The position numbers and the translations under genes are program-made. A stretch of 64,000 nucleotides of DNA from CAVQCJ01 sp963711005 (GTDB lineage: Bacteria; Actinomycetota; Actinomycetes; Prado026), in contig CAVQCJ010000004.1 in the NCBI GenBank assembly GCA_963711005.1, positions 558,001-622,000 of the forward strand. Reading direction: 5' to 3'. Positions 54,022 to 62,908 of the stretch are shown here, piece after piece. The notes below the pieces were generated by a model. The model ran no database searches and had not been told where the DNA came from. It saw only the letters and a program-made list of their open reading frames with translations. The stretch's first letter is position 1, and each line of letters starts with the position of its first letter.

Positions 54022-56675
54022 ATGGCCACCCGTACCCCTGCTGCGACCCGCTCCGCTCCGCGCTCCGGCTCGCGGACCGGCTCGCGGTCGGCGTCGGCCA
54101 GGTCCGGCGGCCGGCGACGGCCCGGCGTCCGGCCGGCCGTCCCGCTCGAAGTCCTCGAGGGCATCGAGGGCATCGAGGGCGCAGCGTCGCCGCCGCCGCG
54201 GCGGTCCGGGGCCGCTGCGTCGACTGCTCCGGGCCCTCGGCCGCGGGCTGCGCGGGCTGTGGCTGGCGGTCGCGCACGCGATCGGCGGCACCACCCGGCG
54301 GGTGGGCCGTGGGGCGCGCGAGGGGGCCGCGGCGATCGACCCGGCGCAGCGCCGCGACGGCTTCGGGCTGCTGCTGATCGGGCTCGCCGCTGCTCGCCGC
54401 CGCCGTCGACCTGGTGGCACCTGTCCGGGCCGGTGGGCGGCACCGTCCGCGCGGTCGCGCAGGGGGCGTTCGGCTCGCTGGCGTGGTCGGTCCCGTTCCT
54501 GCTCGCGGCCTGGGCCTGGCGGGTGCTGCGGCACCCCGAGCGCAACGCCCCCGGCGGGCGGGTGGTGGTCGGCTGGACGGCCGTGCTGCTGGGCGTCCTC
54601 GGCGTCGTGCACGTCGCGCACGGCACGCCGCAGCCGGGCAGCGCCGCCGCGATGCGCGCCGCCGGCGGATGGCTCGGCTGGATCGCCTCCGCGCCGCTGG
54701 TCGCCGGCGTCACGGCGTACGTCGCGGTGCCGCTGCTGCTGCTGCTCGTCGGCTTCGGCGTCCTGGTGCTGACCGCGACACCGCTGCACGCCGTGCCCGA
54801 GCGGCTGCGCACGCTCGAGGCCCGCCTGCTGCGCCGCCCGATGGAGGCGCTCGCCGAGCCGCCCGACCTGCTGGACCTCACCGACGACGCAGCGGCGCAG
54901 GCGCCGCGCCGCCGTTCCGTCGCAGGCGCGGCCGCCGTCGGCAGGGGTCGATGCAGGCCGACCGACGACGCCGACGGAGCGTCGACGACCGAGCCGTACG
55001 AGACTCCGGTGCTGGGCTCGTTCCCGCCGGACCAGGTGGACACGATCGTGCTGACCCGCCCCGGCGCGGGCGCGGCCGGCGCGGCGGTCCCGTCCACGTC
55101 GCCGCATCCGGCCGGCTCGCCGCTGGTCGCCCCCGGCGCATCGGCACCACCGCCGCCGTCGGTGCCGATCCCGGCCCGGGTCGAGCAGCTCGCCCTGTCC
55201 GGGGACATCACCTACCACCTGCCCAAGCCGGAGCTGTTGCGTCCCGGCGCGCAGCACCGGGCCCGCACCAAGGCCAACGACTCCGTCGTCGAGGCCCTGA
55301 CCCGCGTGCTCGACCAGTTCGACATCGACGCGCAGGTGACCGGCTTCAGCCGCGGCCCGACGGTCACCAGGTACGAGGTCGAGCTCGGTCCCGGCCGTCA
55401 AGGTCGAGCGGGTCACCGCGCTGAGCAAGAACATCGCGTACGCGGTGGCCAGCGCCGACGTGCGGATCCTGAGCCCGATCCCGGGCAAGTCCGCGATCGG
55501 CATCGAGATCCCCAACGCCGACCGCGAGATCGTCAGCCTGGGCGACACGCTGCGCTCGGCGGTGGCCGTCGCCGACCACCACCCGATGATGGTCGGGCTC
55601 GGCAAGGACGTCGAGGGCGGCTACGTCGTCGCCAACCTCGCGAAGATGCCGCACATCCTCGTCGCCGGGGCCACCGGCGCCGGCAAGTCCAGCTGCATCA
55701 ACTCGCTGATCGTGTCGGTGCTGACCAGGGCCACGCCCGGACGAGGTCCGGCTGATCCTGGTCGACCCCAAGCGCGTCGAGCTGACGGCGTACGAAGGCA
55801 TCCCGCACCTGATCACGCCGATCATCACGCACCCGAAGAAGGCGGCCGAGGCGCTGCAGTGGGTGGTCCGCGAGATGGACCAGCGCTACGACGACCTCGC
55901 GGCGTCGGGCTTCCGGCACATCGACGACTTCAACAAGGCGGTGCGGACCGGCCGGCTGCAGCCGCTGCCCGGCAGCGAGCGGGTGCTGCAGCCGTACCCG
56001 TACCTGCTGGTGATCGTCGACGAGCTCGCCGACCTGATGATGGTCGCCCCACGCGACGTCGAGGACGCGATCGTGCGGATCACCCAGCTCGCGCGGGCGG
56101 CCGGCATCCACCTCGTGCTGGCCACGCAGCGGCCCAGCGTCGACGTCGTGACCGGGCTGATCAAGGCGAACGTCCCGTCCCGGCTGGCGTTCGCGACCAG
56201 CAGCCTGGCCGACAGCCGGGTGATCCTGGACCAGCCCGGCGCCGAGAAGCTCGTCGGGCAGGGCGACGCGCTCTTCCTGCCGATGGGGGCCAGCAAGCCG
56301 ATGCGGATCCAGGGCGCCTGGGTCGGCGAGTCCGAGATCCACGCGGTGGTCGAGCACTGCAAGGCGCAGCTGCAGCCGACCTACCGCGAGGACGTGACGG
56401 TGGCAGCGACCTCGCGCAAGGAGATCGACGAGGACATCGGCGACGACCTCGACGTGCTGTGCCAGGCCGCCGAGCTCGTCGTGAGCACCCAGTTCGGGTC
56501 GACGTCGATGCTGCAGCGCAAGCTCCGGGTCGGGTTCGCCAAGGCCGGCCGGCTGATGGACCTGATGGAGAGCCGCGGCATCGTCGGGCCGTCGGAGGGG
56601 TCCAAGGCCCGCGAGGTGCTGGTGCAGCCCGACGAGCTGGACAGCGTGCTGGCCCTGCTCCGCGGGGGCGAGTAG
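54022..56675 (+). CDS. ftsK: DNA translocase FtsK/SpoIIIE (at least five apparent frameshifts)
   Basis: Septum-located ATPase that pumps chromosomal DNA during division. The N-terminal basic, Ser/Arg-rich leader and membrane helices (SLAWSVPFLLAAWAWRVL, LLLLLVGFGVLVLTATPL) are followed by a Pro/Ala-rich linker, the alpha-beta motor with Walker A GATGAGKSS near 55675, LLVIVDELADLMMV (Walker B) and the gamma winged helix (LDVLCQAAELVVSTQFGSTS). Inferred extra bases: one between 54100 and 54150, and near 54388, 54413, 55394 and 55740. The corrected product has about 883 residues. Gene order rnj-ftsK is conserved. Confidence 0.93.
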
Positions 56676-56723
56676 CCGCCCCGACCTGGGCCGGACCAAG
56701 ATCACCGGCTCGGGCGATCAGGT

Positions 56724-56750
56724 TTGACGGCGCGGCCCGCGGCGTAGCAT
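56724..56750 (+). promoter_or_regulatory. Candidate promoter for the RodZ-like gene
   Basis: TTGACG (56724-56729) and TAGCAT (56745-56750) resemble -35 and -10 hexamers, with a slightly short 15-base spacer. They lie about 97 bases before the coding sequence. Confidence 0.4.
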
Positions 56751-56846
56751 GACGGCGTCAGAGCGGCGCATCCTGCCGGCACGACGGGGCGATGGACCGC
56801 AAACGGGTACGAGACGGCCGAGCACACCGGTCTGAGGAGTTCTCCG

Positions 56847-57635
56847 ATGTCCCTGGGCTCCGAGCTGTCGGCGGCCCGCGAGCAGGCGGGCCTGACGCTC
56901 GAGGACGCCGCCGACCGGACCCGGATCCGCCGGACCGTGATCGCCAGGATCGAGGCCGACGACTTCAGCCTGTGCGGCGGCGACGTGTACGCCCGCGGGC
57001 ACATCCGGACGCTGGCCAAGGTCGCCGGGATCGACCCGGAACCGCTGGTGGCGGAGTTCGACCGGCTGCACGCACCGCAGGCACCCTCGGCCGCCGAGGT
57101 GTTCGAGGCGGACACCTACCGGACCCGGGAGCGGCGCGGCCCGAACTGGACGGCCGCGATGGCCTCGGTGGTCGTGCTGCTGCTCGCGGTCGCCGGCTTC
57201 CAGCTGCTGCGCGGCGGCGCCGGGGCGACCAACGCGGGTTCGCCGCCCGCCTCGGCGGTCGGCCGGTCCTCGTCCGCATCCGGGCCGACGAACAGCGAGC
57301 CGTCGACGACCACCAGCGCGACCACCAGTCCGACCACCAGCCCCACGGTGATCGCCCAGGTGCCTCCGAGCGCGCGCGGGGTCACCATGCGGCTGAACAT
57401 CGTCGGCGGGCGCAGCTGGGTGTCCGTGACCGCCGGCAGCCGGAAGGTGTTCGAAGGGGTGCTGAACGACGGTGCCACCCGGACCTTCTCCGACGCCAAG
57501 CAGATCAAGATCATCATCGGCAACGCAGGTGCCGCACACCTCGTCGTGAACGGAGTCGACCTGGGTACGGCCGGGGGAGGCGGGCAGGTCGTCCGGCTCA
57601 CCTTCGGACCAGGCGACCCGACCGCTCAGGGGTGA
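56847..57635 (+). CDS. RodZ-like helix-turn-helix membrane protein
   Basis: 262 residues. The N-terminal HTH_25-type domain (LGSELSAAREQAGLTLEDAA, YARGHIRTLAKVAGID) is followed by one membrane helix at about residue 107 (AAMASVVVLLLAVAGFQLL), a Ser/Thr/Pro-rich extracellular linker, and a C-terminal DUF4115-like beta domain (SWVSVTAGSRKVFEGVLNDG). RodZ links the MreB cytoskeleton to the cell wall in rods; actinobacterial homologues next to ftsK and rimO are common but less well understood. GAGGAG precedes ATG 56847. Confidence 0.88.
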   Translation: MSLGSELSAAREQAGLTLEDAADRTRIRRTVIARIEADDFSLCGGDVYARGHIRTLAKVAGIDPEPLVAEFDRLHAPQAPSAAEVFEADTYRTRERRGPNWTAAMASVVVLLLAVAGFQLLRGGAGATNAGSPPASAVGRSSSASGPTNSEPSTTTSATTSPTTSPTVIAQVPPSARGVTMRLNIVGGRSWVSVTAGSRKVFEGVLNDGATRTFSDAKQIKIIIGNAGAAHLVVNGVDLGTAGGGGQVVRLTFGPGDPTAQG

Positions 57636-57657
57636 GCCGGGCGCTTAGGCTGCCCGG

Positions 57658-59121
57658 GTGACCACCGCCGCTCCCGACCGCCGTTCGGTCGCGCTGCTCA
57701 CGCTGGGGTGCGCCCGCAACGAGGTGGACTCCGAGGAGCTGGCGGCCCGGCTGGAGCTGGACGGCTGGCACCTCGTCCCGGACGCCGCGGACGCGGACGC
57801 GGTGCTGGTGAACACCTGCGGGTTCGTCGAGACGGCCAAGAAGGACTCGATCGACACCCTGCTCGCGGTGGCCGACCTGCGCGAGGGCGGGCGACCGCAG
57901 GCCGTGGTCGCGGTGGGCTGCCTGGCGGAGCGGTACGGGGCCCAGCTGGCCGAGGCGCTGCCAGAGGCGGACGCGGTGCTCGGGTTCGACGACTACACCA
58001 GGATCGGCGAGCGGCTGCGCGCCGTCCTGGCCGGTGAGGCCCCGCCCCCGCACCAGCCGACCGACCGCAGGAGGTTGCTGCCGATCACGCCGACCGAGCG
58101 TCCCGCCGTCGCGTCCAGCGCCGCCGTGTCGCTGCCGGGGCACGCCTCTCCGGCAGTGCCGGACGGGCTTGCGGCGGGGCCCAGGCTGATGCGCCGCCGG
58201 CTGGACGACGGCCCGGCGGCACCGCTCAAGCTGGCCTCCGGCTGCGACCGCCGGTGCTCCTTCTGCGCGATCCCCTCGTTCCGCGGCGCGTTCGTCTCCC
58301 GGCCACCGCAGGACGTGCTCGGCGAGGCCGGGTGGCTGGCCGACCAGGGTGTCCGCGAGCTGGTCCTCGTCAGCGAGAACTCCACCTCGTACGGCAAGGA
58401 CCTCGGCGACCCGCGCGCGCTGGACCGGCTGCTACCCGAGCTGGCCGGGCTGGCCGGGGTGGAGCGGGTCCGGGTCTCGTACCTGCAGCCGGCCGAGACC
58501 AGGCCCGACCTGCTGCAGGTGATGGCGACGACGCCGGGGGTCGCGGACTACTTCGACCTGTCCTTCCAGCACGCGAGCCCCGCCGTGCTCCGCCGGATGC
58601 GCCGCTTCGGCGGCACCGACCTGTTCCTCGACCTGCTCGGGCAGGTGCGCGCACTCGCGCCGGCCGCCGGGGTGCGGTCCAACGTCATCGTCGGCTTCCC
58701 GGGCGAGACCGAGGCGGACCTCGCCGAGCTGGAGCGGTTCCTGCAGCTCGCCCGGCTCGACGTGGTCGGGGTCTTCGGGTACTCGGCGGAGGACGGCACC
58801 GAGGCGGCCGGCCTGGACGGCGCACTCGACCCGGATGTCGTCGCGGAGCGGGTCGAGCGGGTGACCAGGCTCGCCGAGGAGCTCACGACGCAGCGGGCCG
58901 AGGACCGCATCGGCGAGCCGGTAACCGTGCTCGTCGAGGGCGTGGCCGAGGACGGTGCCGCCGAGGGCCGGGCGGCGCACCAGGGTCCGGAGGTGGACGG
59001 CACGACCCGACTGGTCGGCGGCGGCTGGGCGGTGGGCTCGCTGGTACCGGCTGTCGTGGTCGGCTCGGAAGGGGTCGACCTGCTGGCGCGCGCGGTCCTC
59101 GAGCCGGGCGAGGCCGGGTGA
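57658..59121 (+). CDS. rimO: Ribosomal protein S12 methylthiotransferase RimO
   Basis: 487 residues. Radical-SAM enzyme that adds a methylthio group to an aspartate of S12. The N-terminal UPF0004 domain begins with LLTLGCARNEVDSEEL and has VLVNTCGFVETAKKDS; the radical-SAM cluster motif is SGCDRRCSFCAIPSFRGAF; a TRAM domain ends the protein. The RimO-type LGCARNEVDSE and the RodZ-like/pgsA neighbours favour RimO over MiaB. GTG 57658. The stop overlaps the pgsA start by four bases. Confidence 0.94.
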   Translation: MTTAAPDRRSVALLTLGCARNEVDSEELAARLELDGWHLVPDAADADAVLVNTCGFVETAKKDSIDTLLAVADLREGGRPQAVVAVGCLAERYGAQLAEALPEADAVLGFDDYTRIGERLRAVLAGEAPPPHQPTDRRRLLPITPTERPAVASSAAVSLPGHASPAVPDGLAAGPRLMRRRLDDGPAAPLKLASGCDRRCSFCAIPSFRGAFVSRPPQDVLGEAGWLADQGVRELVLVSENSTSYGKDLGDPRALDRLLPELAGLAGVERVRVSYLQPAETRPDLLQVMATTPGVADYFDLSFQHASPAVLRRMRRFGGTDLFLDLLGQVRALAPAAGVRSNVIVGFPGETEADLAELERFLQLARLDVVGVFGYSAEDGTEAAGLDGALDPDVVAERVERVTRLAEELTTQRAEDRIGEPVTVLVEGVAEDGAAEGRAAHQGPEVDGTTRLVGGGWAVGSLVPAVVVGSEGVDLLARAVLEPGEAG

Positions 59122-59732
59122 GGCCGGCCCTGCCGGACCACCTCGGCGACCCGGTCCAGACCGTCTCGGTGGTCAACATCGCCAACGCGCTGACGGTGCT
59201 GCGGCTGCTGCTCGTCCCCGTCTTCGCGGTCGCGCTCTTCCACGACGGCGGGGACAGCGCCACCTGGCGCTGGATCGCCTGGGGGATCTTCGCGGTCGCC
59301 TCGTGCACCGACCTGGTCGACGGCGAGCTGGCCAGGCGCCGGGGGATCGTCACCTCGTTCGGGAAGATCGCCGACCCGATCGCGGACAAGGCGTTGATGG
59401 GCACGGCGCTGGTCGGGCTCTCGATCCTGGGCGAGCTGCCCTGGTGGGTGACCGTGGTCGTCCTGGTGCGGGAGGTCGGGGTGACGCTGTTGCGGTTCTG
59501 GGTGATCCGGCGCGGCGTGATCCCCGCGTCGCGCGGTGGGAAGGTCAAGACCCTGCTGCAGGCCGTCGCCATCGGGCTGTACATCCTGCCGTTGACCGGC
59601 TGGCTGCGGACGCTGTCGGCCGTGATCCTCGCGGCCGCCGTCGTGCTCACCCTCGTGACCGGCGTCGACTACGTGGCCCGCGCGCTGGCGCTGCGCCGCT
59701 CCGGTCCGGTCGCCGAGCAGGCCGGGGGCTGA
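59118..59732 (+). CDS. pgsA: CDP-diacylglycerol--glycerol-3-phosphate 3-phosphatidyltransferase family protein
   Basis: 204 residues with several membrane helices. The CDP-alcohol phosphotransferase motif is complete: DLVDGELARRRGIVTSFGKI with ADPIADK behind it, giving the DG-AR-G-D-D ligands. PgsA-like enzymes make phosphatidylglycerol phosphate at the membrane; which phosphatidyl acceptor this copy uses is inferred from the rimO-pgsA-cinA order. GTG 59118 overlaps rimO (GTGA). Confidence 0.92.
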   Translation: MRPALPDHLGDPVQTVSVVNIANALTVLRLLLVPVFAVALFHDGGDSATWRWIAWGIFAVASCTDLVDGELARRRGIVTSFGKIADPIADKALMGTALVGLSILGELPWWVTVVVLVREVGVTLLRFWVIRRGVIPASRGGKVKTLLQAVAIGLYILPLTGWLRTLSAVILAAAVVLTLVTGVDYVARALALRRSGPVAEQAGG

Positions 59733-59735
59733 AGC

Positions 59736-60977
59736 GTGCGGGTCGCAGTGGTCGCGGTCGGCGACGAGCTGCTGCTGGGCGACATCGTCAACGGCAACCT
59801 TGCCTGGACCGGTCGCACCCTCGCAGACGCCGGACTGGACGTCGTCCGAGCCTTCGAGGTGGGCGACGACGTGGACGCCATGGTCGACGTGCTGCGCGCC
59901 GCACTGGCGGCGGCTGAGGCCGTGATCGTGACCGGCGGGCTGGGCCCCACGTCGGACGACCGGACCAGGGCCGCCCTCGCGGCGCTCGCGGGGGTGCCGC
60001 TGCACCCCGACCCGGAGCTGCTGGCGGGGCTGGAGCGCTGGTACCGCGAGCGTGGCCGGACGAAGCCGGCCACCGTCGACGTGCAGGCGGAGCGCCCGGA
60101 GGGCGCTCGTGCTCTGGCCAACCGGGTGGGCACGGCACCGGGACTCGCACTGCAGGTCGGCGACCGCTGGGTGTTCGCGGTGCCGGGCGTCCCGGCCGAG
60201 ATGCGTCCGATGGTGACCGACGAGATCGTGCCGCAGCTGCGGGTCGCCGCCGGGTCTCCGCCGGCGTTGGTCACGCTGCAGCTGCGCGTGGCTGTCGTCG
60301 GTGAGTCACTGGTCGCCCAGCGCCTCGAGCCGGTCGAGGCGCAGCTTCCGGCCGGCGTACGGATGGCGTACCTCGCTTCCCCCGGTGAGGTCCGCGTGCG
60401 GTTCACCGGGACGAGCACCGCACGCCTGGCGCAGGTCCGCGACCGGGCCGGCGCGCTGCTCGGCGCGGCCGTCAGCGGCGAGGGCGAGGAGACCCTGGCG
60501 GCGTCCGTCCTGCGCGCGCTGGTCGAGCGCTCGGCGACGCTGGCCGTCGCTGAGTCCCTCACTGGTGGCCGGATCCTGTCCACTCTCGTCGACGTGCCCG
60601 GTGCCTCCGGCGCGCTGCTCGGGGGCGTCGTGGCGTACGCGACGGATCTCAAGGCTGCACTGGTGGGTGTCCCCACCGACCTGCTGGCCCGTTCCGGCGC
60701 GGTTCATCCGGACGTCGCGGTGGCGATGGCGGCCGGGGTCCGGGAGCGGACCGGCGCGACCTGGGGCCTGGCGAGCACGGGCGTCGCCGGGCCGGACCCG
60801 CAGGACGGGCTCCCGCCCGGGACGGCGTTCGTCGCCGTGGAACCCGGCGGCCCCGTCCGGGCGCTGAACCTGCGTGGCGACCGGGCGATCGTCCGGCACC
60901 TGACGACGGTGCACGCGCTCGACCTGCTCCGCCGGCGGGTGCTGGGCCTGCCGACGGGCCAGGAGGAGCTGTGGTGA
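59736..60977 (+). CDS. cinA: CinA-family protein (nicotinamide nucleotide amidase/ADP-ribose pyrophosphatase type)
   Basis: 413 residues. The N-terminal MoCF-like domain (VVAVGDELLLGDIVNGNLAW, VIVTGGLGPTSDDRTR) and the C-terminal deamidase domain (TLAVAESLTGGRILSTLVDV and GVAGPDPQDG) show a full-length CinA. Such proteins recycle NMN by deamidation and may hydrolyse ADP-ribose; links to competence are specific to other bacteria. The gene follows pgsA by three bases. Confidence 0.93.
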   Translation: MRVAVVAVGDELLLGDIVNGNLAWTGRTLADAGLDVVRAFEVGDDVDAMVDVLRAALAAAEAVIVTGGLGPTSDDRTRAALAALAGVPLHPDPELLAGLERWYRERGRTKPATVDVQAERPEGARALANRVGTAPGLALQVGDRWVFAVPGVPAEMRPMVTDEIVPQLRVAAGSPPALVTLQLRVAVVGESLVAQRLEPVEAQLPAGVRMAYLASPGEVRVRFTGTSTARLAQVRDRAGALLGAAVSGEGEETLAASVLRALVERSATLAVAESLTGGRILSTLVDVPGASGALLGGVVAYATDLKAALVGVPTDLLARSGAVHPDVAVAMAAGVRERTGATWGLASTGVAGPDPQDGLPPGTAFVAVEPGGPVRALNLRGDRAIVRHLTTVHALDLLRRRVLGLPTGQEELW

Positions 60978-60981
60978 TGCT

Positions 60982-61007
60982 GGAACAGCCCTCGCGATTA
61001 CAGTGTT
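60982..61007 (+). promoter_or_regulatory. Possible ECF (SigE-like) promoter upstream of clgR
   Basis: GGAACA (60982-60987) followed after 17 bases by GTT (61005-61007) fits the GGAAC-N16/17-GTT pattern of SigE-type promoters. A TACAGT element at 60999-61004 is an alternative -10 for the main sigma factor. The match is short. Confidence 0.35.
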
Positions 61008-61103
61008 ACGTGTGCCATGCGGGTGATGTGGACGGTGGCCTCCGGTGCCGTGACGGCGCCGGGGGGTACGGTTGGTGACCTGACCGAGAGGAGGGGGTGA
61101 CCG

Positions 61104-61442
61104 ATGGTTCTGCTTCGACGGCTCCTGGGTGACGAGCTGCGCCGCCAGCGGCTGCACCAGCAGCGCACCCTCCGCGAGGTCTCCTCGGCGGCCCGGGTCT
61201 CCCTCGGTTATCTCTCCGAGGTCGAGCGGGGTCAGAAGGAGGCCAGCAGCGAGCTCCTCTCGTCCATCTGCTCTGCGCTGGAAGTGCCCCTGTCGGTGGT
61301 GCTCCGCGGGGTGAGCGCCGAGCTGGCGGTCGCCGAGCGCGGCACCGGCCAGCTCGCGGTCGCTCCCGATCCGGTCACGGCCGACATCGCCCCGGCCGAG
61401 CTCGCCCCCGCGGACGCCGACGTCGTCGCCTCCGCGGCCTGA
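61104..61442 (+). CDS. clgR: ClgR-type XRE transcriptional regulator
   Basis: 112 residues. The helix-turn-helix reads REVSSAARVSLGYLSEVERG and continues QKEASSELLSSICSALEVPL, practically the actinobacterial ClgR consensus. ClgR activates clp protease genes and other stress genes. The C-terminal ~40 residues are Ala/Pro/Asp-rich and end in AA, which in other species makes ClgR itself a Clp substrate. GAGAGGAGGGGG is a strong ribosome binding site before ATG 61104. Position after cinA is conserved. Confidence 0.92.
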   Translation: MVLLRRLLGDELRRQRLHQQRTLREVSSAARVSLGYLSEVERGQKEASSELLSSICSALEVPLSVVLRGVSAELAVAERGTGQLAVAPDPVTADIAPAELAPADADVVASAA

Positions 61443-61477
61443 CCCGCGCGCCGGTCGCGCGTCTCCCGGACGTTGTC

Positions 61478-62122
61478 GTGTCCGCCCCCGTACCAGCTGC
61501 TGCCGGATCCGGACTGCACTCGCGCGCGGGGAACTCGATGGCGCGCACCCGCGCCGGTCTCCTCGACGGCGCGCTGTCCGTGGTCGAGCGTGACGGCCTG
61601 CACCGGGTGACCATGTCGGCCGTCGCCAACCGCTCGGGCGTCGCGAAGGCCACGCTGTACAACCACTTCCGGACCAAGGAAGACGTGCTGCGCGCGCTGG
61701 TCGAGCGCGAGATCGGGCTCATGGCCGACGACGCCGACCAGGCCGCCGCCAAGGTCCGTGCCGCCGGCGCCGACGCGACGGCCGCTGCCGCCGCGGGTCT
61801 GGCCCGGGCCGCCGGCATCGCGTCCGAGCACGTCGCCGGTCGCCGGGTGGCCGTCGACGACCCCGGGGCCCTCGCGCCGCTGCTGCGCACCGACGCCGGA
61901 CCGGGTTGGACGCTGGCCCGCTCCCGACTTCGCGGCCTGCTCGGCGTAGCGGCGGACGACCCGCTGGTGCGGCTGGCAGCCGGCTGGCTCGTGGGACAGC
62001 TCTTCGACCCGGCCGACGCGCAGGAGCAGGCCGCCACGGCGACGGTCCTCGCCCGGGCCGCCGGACCGGTCCGCGGGCCCGGAGCCGCGGCGCAGGCTCA
62101 GCCCGGGCCCGGGCCGGGCTGA
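61478..62122 (+). CDS. TetR-family transcriptional regulator
   Basis: 214 residues. The N-terminal helix-turn-helix is TMSAVANRSGVAKATLYNHF followed by RTKEDVLRALVE, the standard TetR DNA-binding motif. The effector domain is Ala-rich without recognised similarity. GTG 61478 is used, though the in-frame ATG at 61538 (MARTRAGLLDGAL) is a good alternative. It overlaps the opposing Nei gene by 25 bases. Target genes unknown. Confidence 0.87.
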   Translation: MSAPVPAAAGSGLHSRAGNSMARTRAGLLDGALSVVERDGLHRVTMSAVANRSGVAKATLYNHFRTKEDVLRALVEREIGLMADDADQAAAKVRAAGADATAAAAAGLARAAGIASEHVAGRRVAVDDPGALAPLLRTDAGPGWTLARSRLRGLLGVAADDPLVRLAAGWLVGQLFDPADAQEQAATATVLARAAGPVRGPGAAAQAQPGPGPG

Positions 62123-62895
62123 CAGGCCGGGCACCAGTAGGTCGACCGCTCGCCGCCGCCCAGGCCCTGCTCGGCCCGTCGCACCGGGGTGCCGCAGCGC
62201 CGGCACGGCCGGCCACCGCGCTGGTAGACCCAGTGCTGCTCGCCGCGCCTGGTGTCCCCGGTCGTCGTCTGAGTGGCCCGGTCGAGGTTCGCGGTCATCA
62301 GCCGGCGCGCCCGCTCGAGCAGCGCGACCGGGTCCGCCACCTTCGCGGCCGTGGTCCACGGGTCGACGCCGGACAGGAAGAGCGTCTCGGACTTGTACAG
62401 GTTGCCGATGCCCGCGACGACGCGCTGGTCCAGCAGCGCCTCCCCGATCGGTCGGTCCGGGTCGGCACCGAGCCGGCGGACCGCCTCGGCAAGGTCCCAG
62501 CCGTCGGCCAGCAGGTCCGGCCCGAGGTGGCCGACGAGCGTGTGCTCGTCCCTGCGGGCCACCACCGCCAGGTCGTGGACGCGGTAGCCGACCGCCTGCC
62601 AGCTCTCGTTGCCCAGAACGGCCCGGACGGTGTGGCCCGGCCCGCCGGTCCACCGCTGCCCGGCCCGGAACAGGTGCCAGCTGCCGTCCATCCGCAGGTG
62701 GCTGTGGACGGTCAGGTCCGGGGCGACCCTGGTCAGCAGATGCTTGCCGACCGCCACCACCGCCTCGACCCGGTGCCCGGCGAGGTCGACCGTCGCGTAC
62801 GCGGGCACCCGCAGGTCGAACACAGTCAGGTCGCTGCCCGCCAGCGCGGCGTCGAGCGCGCGCGCCGTGCGCCGTACGACGTCTCCTTCGGGCAC
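62098..62895 (-). CDS. nei: Endonuclease VIII/Fpg-family DNA glycosylase
   Basis: 265 residues. The N-terminus MPEGDVVRRTARALDAAL has the catalytic Pro2 and Glu3; GIGNLYKSETLFLSGVDP is the helix-two-turn-helix, and the C-terminal zinc finger is CRRCGTPV with CPAC. MPEGD with this finger is typical of actinobacterial Nei2-type enzymes, which excise oxidised pyrimidines. It lies 13 bases behind the lhr stop on the same strand. Confidence 0.92.
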   Translation of the reverse strand: MPEGDVVRRTARALDAALAGSDLTVFDLRVPAYATVDLAGHRVEAVVAVGKHLLTRVAPDLTVHSHLRMDGSWHLFRAGQRWTGGPGHTVRAVLGNESWQAVGYRVHDLAVVARRDEHTLVGHLGPDLLADGWDLAEAVRRLGADPDRPIGEALLDQRVVAGIGNLYKSETLFLSGVDPWTTAAKVADPVALLERARRLMTANLDRATQTTTGDTRRGEQHWVYQRGGRPCRRCGTPVRRAEQGLGGGERSTYWCPACQPGPGPG

Positions 62896-62908
62896 CGCAC
62901 CGACCCGG

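Noticed and set aside
8671..55745. Programmed +1 frameshifting in proS, nusA, pnp, dapA, rnj and ftsK
   Set aside because: There is no common slippery sequence or stop signal, one gene has five events, and the cases cluster in one segment; consensus error is simpler.
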